In this document: positions 12,301-22,240 of the stretch, in pieces | Numbering within the stretch: position 1 is the first letter of the stretch | Layout of the letters: each line of letters opens with the position of its first letter | NCBI GenBank assembly: GCA_021464415.1 | Contig: CM038470.1 | Location: forward strand, 23,399,601-23,463,600 | Source of the DNA: Lonicera japonica | Lineage: Eukaryota; Streptophyta; Magnoliopsida; Dipsacales; Caprifoliaceae | DNA length: 64,000 bases | Direction of reading: 5' to 3' | Made by a program: the position numbers and the translations under genes | The notes under the pieces: model-generated | Seen by the model: the letters and a program-made list of their open reading frames with translations, nothing else | The model's database searches: none | What the model was told of the DNA's origin: nothing

Positions 12301-15300
12301 TTCTTTCCTTATTTTTTGTGGAAATTTCTTCTTCCTTGCCACCTAAAGAATTTTATTCCATGGAAGAAGCGGAGAAGTAAAAGAAAATCTCCCCACATCA
12401 CTCAACTCTTTTTGCAACTTTCTTACACAAATAAAATGTTTTTACTATCGATTTCCAACTTGTTATTAGAAGGAGCCTAAGTCGCATATGGAAATCTCAA
12501 TATTTCTTCTGATTTATTGGCAGCGAGTGTTCTGAAGCTGACAAGGAGAAAGAACATGATGCCACAATTTGCATAACAGTTGCGACAGTTTATAGATACA
12601 AGGACTCTCATGAACAGTTGGAGGAGCTTCGAGAAACGGTGATACCATTCCTTCTTGGAACCGTTATAAAAGGTCAATGTAGTTGAATTAAGAATTTGAA
12701 TACTACTTGACCTGTTAATTTGTCTGTGGCCTCGGTCCCGTTTCTTGCTTTGTTTTTTTAGATCTTCAATGGTTATTCCACTTTAGTTCTAAATCATGTG
12801 CACTCTGAAATTTTTTCATTATACTGTGTCCATAGAATATGATGAGAATGCTTTTGAAACACCCTCCAAAGCTTTTGCTGACTGAGACAAAAGTCCCATC
12901 AAACTGGCACCTATACTAACCAGAATCAAATAATGTGTATATATATCAATATATGTAACTAGATAATCTTCTGAACATGTATTGTATACAACAATTTGTT
13001 CTATGCATTAGACTAGTAAGATACTGCCACTTTAACTAATCAGCATTCAAGATCAGAACTTGTTTACGATCATGAAATTTGTTACATTGGTTATGTCCCA
13101 AAAGGAAACCAGACTCTTAATTTGGGATGTCCTAGAAAGGAATAGTAGATTCTTAATTTGGGACGGAGGTAGACAATAATACATGAGATACTTGACTAAC
13201 ATATAATTTACAAATACCTACTAGTCAAGAACTATTGCATAGTTTTGTAGAATTACTAGTTCTTTTAGGGCCCGTTCGGTAACGTTTTCGGAAAATGTTT
13301 TTCGAGAATGTTTTCAGAAAATGAAAATGAGAAAATGAATTTTCCGAGAACGAAAACAGTGAAAATGAAGATTGCAAGACTGAAAATGGTGAAAACTTCA
13401 TTTTGGTGTTTTTGCGTTTTATGCTTTAAACTTGAATTTGTTTTCCAAAAACGTTTTTCGTGTTTTTGTCAATATCCCACCGAACGCATTTTTTATCCGT
13501 TTTTGAACTCAAAAAACAAAAACGGGTCTCTAAAAACGCTACCGAACGGACCCTTATTGTTTATGTGAATCCTTCAAAAGAATTTCTCAAGATCCATTTT
13601 GGATTCCGAGTACTAATTTTGATTTATGTATCTCTTGATCATTCGTATATTCAGGATCCGCAAATGTCAAAAAAGTTGATATCTTGTGGAAAGATACTAC
13701 GCCGAATTTATCAAGATCTCGAAAGAGTTCGTCTGGCGAGCTATATTTGCTGGTTTTCATGTCGGAAACTTGCGATAGAAAAGAATTTTGGAGGCTCGTT
13801 ATGAATGATTGCCTCAAAATATGGGATGTGATCGATTGGGAACGTAGTCATCCGGATTTAATTCAGGATATAACTTCGGCCCTCGGAATTGATGTTGCGA
13901 GGAATCATTTCCTTAGTGTGAGTTCTCTTAACCTTAATTCTTCGGGTTTTGTATCAAGATTTATGGAACTGTTAGGGAGTATTTGGTTGTCCCAAAAAAG
14001 GGCAATGTCATATTTTTCTCGTTATAAAATCGAACTTTGATAATTTATTAGATGGATTTGTACTTTGGTTACTTTTTATGATTTTTATTTGCATATGAAA
14101 AGCAAGAAACACATTCATTTGTTTTTTTTGGGGACAAACCAAATGTTCCTTGGTATTTCTAACTAGGCAATTGTACTATTTTTAGCGTCAATAGTCTTCA
14201 GGCAAATTGAATGTTTATGTCCATTCGGTTATTGAAAATGATGAAGATCAACTCCACTACTTTCTTGTGTGATTGAAGTTGGTTTGCATGAATCTGTGAA
14301 ACAACGTTGAAGTAAATCACAATCTTTGCAAATTTCTTTCAAAATCAAACCCTTTTGCAACATTTACGGGTAATCAAACACAGCCTAAATAATGCAAAAC
14401 TAGAGAGTCAAAAGTAATAACTTACATTTCAAATGCAGAGTTTGAAGTCCACAATATCAGATACGGGGAAGAATATACTACCAGAACACTTGCTTCTTAC
14501 TGCCGATTGCCTATCGTTTACAGGAGAGTTTGTTGCTTTGAGTGCCAAAGGGCTGTCGCAGCAAAGAAAACACACATCCGTCTCTGCACCCTTTGTGCAA
14601 GCGTGTTTTTCTGTTAGTTCACTTACTTTTACATCTATCATTTTTCTTCCAAAATATTTTTATTTTTTAAAATTTTTAATTTTTGGAATATATTGCAGAA
14701 TCCCGGGGACTGCTTCATTAAGGCTGCTAAAGCTGTAACCGTCGATAATCTTCAGGGTTCTGTCGATGCGTTGACATGGGGAAAGGTTCCTTCTATTGGC
14801 ACCGGAGGGCGATTTGACATTTTATATTCCGGGAAGGTAATTTTTTAATTTTTTACTTTTGAGACAAACGTCCAAAATTATATTAAATGGGTGGAAATGG
14901 CAAACGCTGCAACATCAACTAGACTCGAACCAGGGATCTCCAGGTCCGGTTGTGAGTTCTTTACCACTGGGAGAAGAACTCACCGGAAACACCTACATGC
15001 TTTTATATTCTAGGAAGGGGTGTATATATATATATGTCTAATATATCAAACTTTTTCCGACTAGGACTAAAGTCACATTAAAATAACACCGATGCGGCAA
15101 CACCCTAATTATATTGTTAATCTCTCTCTCTGTGTCATAGATGCACACAACTTTCAAACTTTTTTTTTTATCTTTCCTTTGAATAGGTCTCAATCTACGC
15201 ACAATCCAGAATATATATATATATATATATATTTATAAGTAAATAATTTCTTGTATATGTGTACCATAATTAGTTGTACACTTGTACGCATTATAAAAGT

Positions 15301-17758
15301 TGTAAACAGGAAGTGTTGTAAGCACCGTGTATGGGGTTGTGCCATAGATACAAAATTTAGATGTGGTCCCTTTTTGATAGTACTTTTCTGACAACATTTA
15401 AGGGTAATCTCCTCATTAGAAAAGGAATATGTATAGTGCCTTAGGAGTAATTCTCTACAAAGGTGGATATGTACCACAGGCTAATTTGTAATATGGATGA
15501 TGCCGTAGACACTAGTAATTCTATATAAACATGGGTAGTGCCGTATTTGAGTGGCTTGTGAGAATTAAATACAATTTTGTCATAACATTATTAGTATTAT
15601 ATATATTTGCCCCTGTTAATAATGTGAAATTAGACTTAACTGCTTTTGCGTAATCCTTTTACATTCCCCCCCCCCCCCCCCCCCCCCGCCCCTTCTCTTG
15701 TATTAATGTAATTCTTTGAGGTTACTCTACATGTTGGGGGCAAAGTAAAATAAGCCCTATATACATATGCTATCCTGCTCTAATTTTGTTGAATGCCAAA
15801 ATTATGATTTACATCAGGGCCACGAGCTTGCTAAACCTGAAGATATCTATAATCTGTTGGGTAACCATATGAGTTCTCAAGAACAGAGTGTGAAGGTCAA
15901 GGTAGCCTATGAACATAATCACACGTCAAGCAAAGATCTTGCTCAGCGTTTGAGTACACATGGTGATTTTGAGGATAAAGGACATAAACATATAGAAGTA
16001 TCAAAAGCAATAAGAAGGCTTATCTCATCGGATGATATACGAAGGCTTTCTCAAGCATTGAGGCATATATTGCACAAGTACGCAGATCCTCTAGTGAATC
16101 CTTTTTCGCCAATATATATTATATTTCTTTTTTGGAAATTTAGTATGTTGGGTAGTTCTTTTTTGTCACGTCCCACATTAAGGTTGTGTTTGGTTAGGCC
16201 TAAATGTTGTTTGAGGGATTGGTTTCCTAGGAAAAATGGGAAACGGTGTGCTTGGTTGGCGTTGTAAATGAAAAGAATTTTCCTTTGCAAACTAAAAAGT
16301 GTAGTAGTTGAAATTCCACCTACTACCACAGACAACCAAACAACGACATGACATTTACTTGCATGGAAAACTCTATCTATTGAAAATAGTTTACACTGCA
16401 TTTAGTTTTCAATGAACCAAACACAGCCTGAAATTCCAGTTTTCTTTCTCGGGCCATAATGAATATATCAAATTACTATAATTTCATTTGTAGCGTTCAA
16501 TTTTTCTGTAGAACTTGATTCTGGCCACATTACTATAATTTCATATTTGCACATTAGTGATTATGATTTTGTCTTAACATTACCCCTGAATTATTACATT
16601 TCATTCTCTGTCTCTCACTCTGTAATGATGTAGGTATACCATAAATGACCTACTAACTGAAGTTGACAAGTCTATTGCAATGACGGCTTTGTATTTTCAT
16701 CCTCGAAGGAATGAGAAGATTGGAACTGGCGCACGTGAAATAAAGGTAAAATATCCGTTAATTTGATTTAGAGAGGAAATATGATTTAAATTTATGGAAT
16801 GCTCTTTGATTAGTTAATCTTAAATTGTAGACTAGTAGATTTTTTGTTTTAGCTGATAGTTCGGTTATGAATTACTGCCATTCTAAGAACTATGGACGTA
16901 CTTGAGTAGATATTATGTATCAACATTTGTTTTGGTGGAAATCAAGCCTGGCTTTGTTCATTGAAAGCTCATTAAAGTGGAAACTATTTTAAATATGTAG
17001 TGGTTGTTTATGCAAAGAAAATGTTATTTTTTACGTGCCCATTTGGTTGGTACAAGACATGATGAAAATCAACTGCATTACTTTTTGTTGTGCAGTTGGT
17101 TTACATCAAAATTTGGAAAAAAAAGTACAAAAATAGATCGATCTTTTCATTTACAATGCTAAATACATATGGGAAATTGCTTTGGCAATAACATCTACAA
17201 ATTTTGTGTTTTCTATTCATAACTTGCTAAAAACCTAGCAAGCACGGTAAACAATTTTCATTTTTTTTCCTTTAGCATTTTATATTACGTCCTCTGTACC
17301 AAATTAAAAGGAATCGCCGATTCTTTATTTGGGCTCCTCTAGAGTGATGAAAAAGTGTTGAAGAAATGTGGACCGTTGGTTTAAATATTAGTTGGTTCAG
17401 ATTTTGATAGGTAGTATATGTCTAGATGAGTCTTCACCATAGACAAATACCTATGTCAAAATCTAAGCTATTCAATTTTAAACGATTTAGTACTCTATTT
17501 AGGGTTTTCTAATATCACTCCAAAGGAGTCGTATCCATTTAACTCCTTGACAATATAATCCAAACAATTCTTTTATTACTCGTCTTATAGGTTGGATATC
17601 ACTCTGAACATGGAGATAGCCGTTGCTTTATATTGGTAAGAACTGATGGAACAGTCGAAGACTTCTCGTATCACAAGTGTGTGTATCATGCTCTTGAGCT
17701 AATTGATCCGGGAAGAGCAAAAGGTTATCAGTCGAGGTGGTTAAAAGGAAAGACATAA
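346..17758 (+). CDS. NRPD1: RNA polymerase IV largest subunit, 18 coding exons, with a frameshift in exon 8
   Basis: Largest subunit of nuclear RNA polymerase IV, which makes the short transcripts that feed 24-nt siRNA production and RNA-directed DNA methylation. Exons: 346-432, 1132-1255, 1351-1472 (or to 1466), 2157-2213, 2293-2520, 4029-4166, 4557-4652, 4750-6640, 7006-7175, 7333-7399, 7482-7600, 12524-12672, 13655-13917, 14439-14612, 14699-14836, 15818-16077, 16634-16745, 17591-17758; all phases fit. Seen: N-terminal zinc-binding pattern CPTC...CEGHCG and CPGC (exons 2-3), the metal-A motif DFDGD (5243-5257, about residues 449-453) followed by CLHGYVPQS, and a C-terminal DeCL-like segment SEHGDSRCF...DFSYHKC in exon 18. 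There is no WG/GW-rich tail, which argues for NRPD1 over NRPE1. Predicted length, about 1,453 residues, is normal for NRPD1. Oddities: one extra base near 5068-5069 puts a TAA at 5071-5073, and intron 7 begins with GC. A possible 5' UTR intron starts at 228 (GAG/GTAAGT). Identity is firm; whether this allele is functional is uncertain. Confidence 0.93.
486..683. mobile_element. Stowaway-like MITE in NRPD1 intron 1
   Basis: The ends are imperfect inverted copies of the motif CCAAATTAAGAGT / ATTCTTAATTTGGGAC, which recurs across this window (7738-7872, 13081-13170, 38146-38345, 40108-40310). The short interior is AT-rich and non-coding. The superfamily is inferred from the plant Stowaway-type terminus 'TCCCAAATTAAGAGTC'. 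The rest of introns 1 and 2 shows nothing else I can name. Confidence 0.5.
1705..1800. mobile_element. Partial Stowaway-like MITE in NRPD1 intron 3
   Basis: This is a fragment of the same family, with GATTTGGTACATTATG followed by two copies of the GACTCTTAGTTTGG / CTAATTTGGGACG terminus. Only one end is clear. The remainder of intron 3 (1473-2156) is AT-rich and holds nothing recognisable. Confidence 0.4.
2623..3241. mobile_element. MITE with long imperfect TIRs in NRPD1 intron 5
   Basis: The ends GGCTCATTTGGTTCAAG and the complement of CTCGAACCAAACGAGCC form an inverted repeat that extends inward for about 40 bp. TTGAG flanks both sides (2618-2622 and 3242-3246). The interior is AT-rich with A/T runs and no coding capacity. 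The superfamily is uncertain: hAT would need an 8-bp TSD, and only 5 bp match. Confidence 0.6.
3315..3611. mobile_element. Tourist-like MITE, family B copy 1
   Basis: The termini are GGCTCCGTTTGGTAAC and the complement of GAAACGGACCCC. It is about 300 bp long and shares its core (GAGTAGATGTCCC...TTTTTGTGGAAATTT) with copies at 12169-12477 and 61126-61424. Those two have clean TAA target duplications, so this family is PIF/Harbinger-like. This copy has TAA on the left (3312-3314) and a decayed right flank. Confidence 0.7.
3735..3770. repeat. G-rich low-complexity tract
   Basis: Runs of six to nine G broken by single A or T bases lie in NRPD1 intron 5, between a family B MITE and exon 6. A partial MITE end (GCAAACACACCCTA) lies at about 3868-3882. 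No gene is seen here. Confidence 0.6.
4260..4531. mobile_element. Foldback element, family A copy 1 (intron 6)
   Basis: Non-coding and about 270 bp, ending GGGGGGCAAAGTCAAAA. Its two halves are rough inverted copies (CATGAGGGGTTATCTCAAAGATTACGT against the complement of GTGAGATACCTCTTTGTGCAGGGGG). The same terminus, TTTTGACTTTGCCCCC, marks copies at 6691, 7934, 15600, 36237 and 39106. It ends only 25 bp before exon 7, so its right end lies close to the 3' splice site. Superfamily not determined. Confidence 0.6.
4653..4749 (+). other. GC-AG intron of NRPD1 (intron 7)
   Basis: Exon 7 ends in CCAAG and the next bases are GCAAGC, the usual context of the minor GC-AG donor class spliced by the major spliceosome. 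The acceptor is the CAG at 4747-4749. Both flanking exons stay in phase 0 and align with conserved NRPD1 sequence, and no GT donor nearby keeps the frame. Confidence 0.75.
5066..5073 (+). other. One-base frameshift in NRPD1 exon 8
   Basis: The reading frame from 4750 runs through the conserved LLLGKRSDH segment and ends at a TAA (5071-5073). The downstream frame, containing the conserved LQTGD and NRPPSIH segments, is open in the +1 register from 5069 to 6640. Exon 8 is 1,891 nt, one more than a multiple of three, while every other exon keeps phase. Any intron between the two frames would be under 20 nt, so a splice explanation is not credible. It is either a true frameshift allele or a base error in the sequence. 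Confidence 0.85.
6691..6950. mobile_element. Foldback element, family A copy 2 (intron 8)
   Basis: It begins TTTTTTGACTTTGCTTCCC and has the paired internal segments GTGGGGGAATCTCAAAG and CTTTGAGATTCCCCCA in opposite orientation, with a G-run near its centre (6775-6786). It is in the short intron between exons 8 and 9 and makes up most of it. Non-coding. Confidence 0.65.
7738..7872. mobile_element. Stowaway-like MITE in NRPD1 intron 11
   Basis: Termini ACTCCCTTTGTCTCAAATTAATA and the complement of GACTCTTAATTTGAGGAGGGAGG are imperfect inverted repeats of the Stowaway-type end. The element is about 135 bp and non-coding. Confidence 0.55.
8049..8211 (+). repeat. 5' LTR of the copia element
   Basis: 163 bp, TGTTGAGATTTG...CTCACA, nearly identical to the 3' copy. 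A TATA-like run (TTGTATATATATA) lies in its 3' half. The TSD CCCCC precedes it. Confidence 0.95.
8212..8222 (+). promoter_or_regulatory. Primer-binding site of the copia element
   Basis: TGGTATCAGAG directly follows the 5' LTR and is complementary to the 3' end of plant initiator methionine tRNA, the standard primer for Ty1/copia minus-strand synthesis. Confidence 0.9.
8611..11964 (+). pseudogene. Degenerate copia gag-pol remnant
   Basis: An ATG at 8611 opens about 36 gag codons and then a stop; the rest of gag is deleted. The protease motif has DSS in place of the catalytic DSG. A frameshift lies at about 9190-9245. From 9205 one frame carries integrase (HQRLGHP then CESCQLGKH zinc motif; [15 protein letters not shown] and QNGVAERK of the D,D,E core), then RT with YVDDIVITG (about 11010) and RNase H with DADWAG and [11 protein letters not shown]. 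In-frame stops are at 10615-10617 (TGA), 10804-10806 (TAA) and 11686-11688 (TAG). It cannot encode a working polyprotein. Confidence 0.93.
11972..12136 (+). repeat. 3' LTR of the copia element
   Basis: 165 bp, preceded by the polypurine tract CTTGAGGGGGAG and followed by the TSD CCCCC. It differs from the 5' LTR by one base (TTATAAGG for TTAGAAGG) and one extra TA. Confidence 0.95.
12169..12477. mobile_element. Tourist-like MITE, family B copy 2
   Basis: It starts GGCTCGGTTCGATAA and ends TTATTAGAAGGAGCC, with TAA duplicated on both sides (12166-12168 and 12478-12480), the PIF/Harbinger signature. The core TTTTATGAGTAAAATTTCC...TTTTTGTGGAAATTT matches copies 1 and 3. It lies 46 bp before exon 12. 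Confidence 0.75.
13081..13170. mobile_element. Stowaway-like MITE end in NRPD1 intron 12
   Basis: Two close copies of GACTCTTAATTTGGGA separated by CCTAGAAAGGAAT, the repeated terminal unit of the Stowaway-like family. The left end is not clear. Confidence 0.4.
13268..13553. mobile_element. PIF/Harbinger-like MITE in NRPD1 intron 12
   Basis: Termini GGGCCCGTTCGGTAACGTTTTC and the complement of AAAACGCTACCGAACGGACCC form a TIR of about 25 bp. TTA is duplicated at 13265-13267 and 13554-13556. The interior is rich in GAAAATG-type short repeats and non-coding. Confidence 0.75.
13975..14385. mobile_element. MITE in NRPD1 intron 13
   Basis: Termini GGGAGTATTTGGTTGTCCC and the complement of GGGTAATCAAACACAGCC, flanked by TTA on the left and TAA on the right. 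About 410 bp, non-coding; it fills most of the intron between exons 13 and 14. Confidence 0.55.
14838..15000 (-). mobile_element. tRNA-derived SINE abutting the donor of NRPD1 exon 15
   Basis: On the minus strand it shows an A-box-like CCCAGTGGTAAAG and a B-box GGTTCGAGTC at the spacing of a tRNA-type Pol III promoter, and ends in an A-rich tail (read as T-rich on + at 14838-14862). An 18-bp TSD, TTTTATATTC(C/T)(G/A)GGAAGG, flanks it (14820-14837 and 15001-15018, two mismatches). The left TSD copy is the last 17 bases of exon 15 plus the first donor base. Confidence 0.8.
15190..15235. repeat. AT-rich stretch and (TA)n microsatellite in intron 15
   Basis: An (AT) dinucleotide run of about 22 bases lies at 15211-15232. 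The surrounding 15020-15590 is AT-rich, with nothing recognisable beyond short T runs. Confidence 0.6.
15600..15747. mobile_element. Foldback element, family A copy 4, with poly-C tract
   Basis: It starts near TTGCCCCTGTTAATAATGTG and ends GTTGGGGGCAAAGTAAAA, with TGTAATTCTTTGAGGTTACTC inside as in other copies. A run of 22 C (15666-15687) occupies the centre; such runs are prone to polymerase slippage, so its exact length is unsure. Confidence 0.5.
16182..16428. mobile_element. MITE in NRPD1 intron 16
   Basis: Termini GGTTGTGTTTGGTTAGGC and the complement of GAACCAAACACAGCC; TAA on the left and TGA on the right fit a decayed 3-bp target duplication. About 247 bp, non-coding. Confidence 0.55.
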
Positions 17759-17787
17759 TTCGGCTTTTCTTTAACAAAATATCACCG

Positions 17788-17940
17788 AAAAGGAAAGTGT
17801 GACTCTTAAAAGTATCGCTGAAAAGGAAATGGGACTCTTAAAAGTATCGTTGGAAGGAAACGTGGCTCTTAAAAATTTCAGGTGCAAAGGAAATGTGACT
17901 CTTAATTTGAAAGGTAATGTTACTATTAATTTGAGACATA
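17788..17940 (+). repeat. Minisatellite of about 31-bp units just after the NRPD1 stop
   Basis: Five imperfect tandem units of the form AAAAGGAAATGTGACTCTTA begin 30 bp after the stop codon, in what should be the 3' UTR. The unit resembles the end of the Stowaway-like MITEs (GACTCTTAATTTGGGAC), so it may have grown from a MITE terminus. The open frame across it is a by-product of the repeat. Confidence 0.65.
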
Positions 17941-18017
17941 AGATGGGATATTTGTATCTATGTTGCATATTCCGAATTATGCCATGGATAATATGTATTA
18001 AATTGTGGAACTTTTAA

Positions 18018-20237
18018 ATGAAGTTTGACTACTGTTGACCGTGATAATTATAGATAAGTGCTATACTTATCGAGTATCTTACCACCTATTCATATCAGTG
18101 TGCATTGTTTGTACATTGCGAAGGTACATCCCCCAATTTTTTAAATGACGTGGCATAAATCCTCAATTTTGTGTCTTGTGTTTTAGAACTTTTAGTTTAT
18201 GTAATTTTACTATGTATATTAGGTTACCAAATACTTGCAATCTAGTGCTTTCACTTTTTTGGTCTTTAATTTTTGTTTTCTTCAATTTATAGGATAAGTC
18301 ATGTGAGCATCCACGATGGTTGATGCATGTAGTATGAGTAGGGCAAATTTATTTTAAGAGAAATTTTGCAATGGTTGAGCAAGGTAGGATAGATACTATT
18401 CCGTAGCATATGGAATAGTAAAGTTGAGTTCAGCTAAGTTACTTACCATATGTCACGCAGTGTGTGGTGTTTGGGGGGGGGGAGCGGTTGGTACTCAACA
18501 CAATGCGTGGCCTTGTGAAGCTAGTAGTAAAAATACTGTGGCGTCTAAAAGTTCTAGGCACAATGTGTGGCGTCTAAGAGCTTTACATTGTTCTCACCAT
18601 AGGCCACGATGTTGGGCGTGATGGCGAGACGTCACAATGTTGCAAGTATACTGTACTTATTATATCACTAAGTTCAGTATAGTGGATGCTCTAACATTTG
18701 CTTTATGTTTTTAGTTCTACTTTCGTGTGCGCAGGTATCAGTGCCCTATTTGCCAAAAAAAATAAAGGGATTAAAGCACTTGTTAAAATACTATAATTTT
18801 TTTGCTGAAAACAATTAACACGTACATTCATGCAGCTAGCGAGGAAAAAAGGGGGACTGAATCTTAAAAACTAAAAGTTTTATCTTTTGTTTGAATCGGA
18901 CAGTTTTTTGGCAATAATTTTAAAATAACACAGTTTGAGAATAATTTCTAATTACATATATAAGAAAATAATGTTCATATAACTACTACTTATAAACTTG
19001 TAAGTACTTATATTTGTTGGTCGCGAATTTGAATTTTCCTTATCTAGATGTATTAAAAAGACATGTTCTTCATAAAAAATATAAAGAATAATTTATTTTT
19101 TCATATATATATATAAAGCCGATATTAATTTCTAGATTATATTGTGGTATTTTTGTTTCAATGAGAGGAGACTAAAATCATCGTATCTACTTTTATCAAC
19201 AAAAAATGTACTTTCCTTCGTATATCAAACCAGTCATTAGTGACAAAGACATGGTGGCGCTAAAAGGTTGACCTAACTTGTGTCATTATTGAACATTGAT
19301 TTGTCTACATTTCCATTACTGCCCATTCATTCTTCATTAATATCTTAATACCTCAAATATTTAGGTTATTTTAAATTGTCATTTTTATCCATATAAATTT
19401 TATAATAAAATAAAATATTTTTTTAATGTAGTTTTCTATAACTATTTTTATGTGAGGTGAAAAGTGAGTCATATTTAAAAAATTTATCACCATTTATATA
19501 TTCCAATATGACATGGTAATTTTTTATTAGATATTATAAAATTTATTAATTATCTCTCATTTTTAAATAAATGTCATTTAAGAAAGAAATATTATATAGT
19601 TCAATATGATATGGTAATCTCTCATTTGATATTTTAAAACCCACTAATTATCTTTTATTTTTAAATAAATGTCAAGTAAAAAGTCATGGGAGACCAATTT
19701 TTTTATGCTTTTTTACCCATATAAAAAACTTGCCAACTAGATATAAAAGTAATCTAAAATGACATTGACACATATGATAGAAATAGAAACATCAAAATAA
19801 CCATCGGAGATGGCCTTAGAAACATTCTTGCTATTTTAAATTTAGGGTATGGTAATACTCTCCGAATGTACTTTTAACACTTTAAATTTATCCTTCAGTG
19901 ACACGCTTTATATGAATCTTTTGGAACTTTTTTTGTCACTAAAAATTATTTTAGAGTGCTAGAGTGCTTTTTGTAAAGTGTTAATATAATTACCAGTAAA
20001 TTTATTTGTACAAAATTTGGATTTGAACTTAAGTTTTTAAAAAATATGAGTATTCGCACATAGCATTCAAGTTCGAGTATCGTTCTCACCCCTCTCTTCT
20101 TTTCTCGTCTATTTAAATGCACCCATCACATATATAAAAAAATTAAAAATTAGAATATTTCCATACAACTATTTACTCTATATTTCTATATCTAATCCAT
20201 TCTTGAAGACCTATTCATATTCGCCTAACATTGACTC
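18018..20237. other. Intergenic, nothing recognised
   Basis: AT-rich sequence with no credible gene. A less AT-rich patch at 18440-18640 repeats ACAATGYGTGGC-like words (18498, 18560) but has no recognisable product. Inexact copies of an AT-rich segment occur at about 19490-19560 and 19595-19680. Confidence 0.5.
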
Positions 20238-20241
20238 TTAG

Positions 20242-20566
20242 GTCTCGTTTGGTTCACGGAAGGAAAATTAATTCCTTTATCTTTTTCATTGAGGTGGGAA
20301 AATAGAGTTCCTATCAATTTTCTTTTCTTGTGTTTAATAAAGTATGAAAAGTATTTAAGTAGGGGTATTGTCGTCTAAATTTTTTGTAATAAATGCTAGA
20401 AAATCACAAGAAAAAATCAATCTCATAGGTTTTTAGAGGAATGACTTTACCCCATACTTTTTTTTTCTATCAAAAAAGTATTTTCGAAATTTGTACTTAT
20501 CAAACAAAAGAAAAAAAGAGTTTCCTTTTATTAGTGTTTAAATTCTTCAATCAAAGAAAACCTTAA
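20242..20566. mobile_element. Tourist-like MITE, family C copy 1
   Basis: It starts GGTCTCGTTTGGTTCACGG after a TTA. It aligns over its whole length with 21918-22240, sharing AAAGTATGAAAAGTATTTA and TTTTTTGTAATAAATGCT. Non-coding. Confidence 0.7.
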
Positions 20567-21917
20567 TAAGAGTATATCTTTATTTATTTATTTATTTTAG
20601 TTAGACAATACTAGTACGTAATCCACGTTTAATGTCTTTTGTCCACATGTTTTAGAAAAAAAAAAAAAAAAGAGAGATTCTATACATGCATATGATGACA
20701 AATTAGGTGTTAGATTGCCACATGCCTGAAAACTTTCCAGATTAATCAATTGCCACTCACTCCCTTTCAAATTAAGGCCACGTTTATTTAATTAAAAATT
20801 AATATAGTCAAAATTACTTTTAATGTAACATGGCATGCTGTCCCTCTTTAATGATATCAAAAATGATGACAACTAATTGTACTAATTTTAGCGTGTACAA
20901 TGTACATGGTTCGCAATTAATGTAAAAAATAAATCACACGGTGCCTTTTATAACTGTAATAAAATAGATCGTTTTGCGTTTTTGTTGCAAACCAAATCTT
21001 TCTATAATATTTACATGTAATTAGACATAGCTTTACAAATTTCACTTTTCGTTAAAGATGAATGTGTCACATTTTTTTTTGAACATAATCAACCTTTTAT
21101 ATCTTGTCATGATAAATATATGTTTTAACATTACTTATTAATATAAGGGTGATCACAGAAAGTTAAATGTAAGACCGGAGATTACTTATTAACCATTAAT
21201 TAATATAAGGGTGATTTTAAACTTATTCATGGGTTTTATCTATTTATCCACACTAAGAAGTTTATTAAGTTCATTCATATTATTTGTAAAGTTGACCCAA
21301 TAAAGTTTTGTAAATTTTGTATGTTATAAATACAAATCGATACTATATGTTTCAATTAAGGTAGAGTTTATTTTATTGTTTGAATTTAAATTGAAAATAT
21401 GAAATCTAATTATGAATATGCAAAATTTATTTGCTTTTGTTTGCATCTAGATAGATTTTAAGTATATTACTTAGAAAATTGTACTCTCCTTATCCTATAA
21501 AGTATGATAAAAATAGTTTCGTTGTGGACAAAAATTATATCATACAAGCATTCATATTTCATTAAATGGCTTTTAACAATTTAAAAACATATTAAGAAGT
21601 TACATCTTATACTGATGTATTCAATTTATAATATATTGGATTTTTTTGAACCTTTAAAGTCCATAGGTATACATTTAAGATTTTAAAAAATATGTTAAAA
21701 TCTTAATGTATTCAATTATAATTTTAAAATATCAGTCTAAATTTTATGGTATTCAAAAGTCTAATAGCTTTGGAAGATTTTAATTATTGGTGGATTATAG
21801 GTCATTATTATAAATACAAATTAATTTAGAAATCTTCTAACATACCCAAAGATTTCAAACTTCTCTCTTAATAAAGCTTTCCTCAACCCTCTCCGCCTCG
21901 GGCCCTCTAAACTCTAA
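20567..21917. other. Intergenic, nothing recognised
   Basis: AT-rich, with an A-run at 20656-20671 and many short imperfect repeats. A segment with ATTACTTATTAATATAAGGGTGAT is repeated (21130 and 21180). No gene or structured element is evident. Confidence 0.45.
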
Positions 21918-22240
21918 GGCCTCGTTTGGTTCACAGAAAGGAAATTAATTCCATTCTCTTTCCCATGGAGGTGAGAAACTAAATTTACTGTCAAGTTTCC
22001 TTTCTTGTGTTTGATAAAGTATGAAAAGTATTTAGGTAAGGCTATTATTGTCCAAATTTTTTGTAATAAATGCTTGGAAATCACATGGGAAAATCAATCC
22101 CATGTGTTTTGAGAGGAATGATTTTACCCCCTTAACTTTCCCCTCTCTCAGAAAAGTGTTTCTGGAATTTGTGCTTGCCTAACAAAGGAAATGAAAGATT
22201 TTCTTTTCCGAGTACTAAAATCCTTGAACCAAATGAGGTC
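21918..22240. mobile_element. Tourist-like MITE, family C copy 2
   Basis: Termini GGCCTCGTTTGGTTCAC and the complement of CTTGAACCAAATGAGGTC, with TAA duplicated at 21915-21917 and 22241-22243. This is the PIF/Harbinger pattern. It is the better preserved of the two family C copies. Confidence 0.75.

Noticed and set aside
17799..18017. Frame with a repeated GNVTL-like pattern after the NRPD1 stop
   Set aside because: The protein repeat merely mirrors the 31-bp DNA minisatellite in the 3' region; there is no independent support for a gene.
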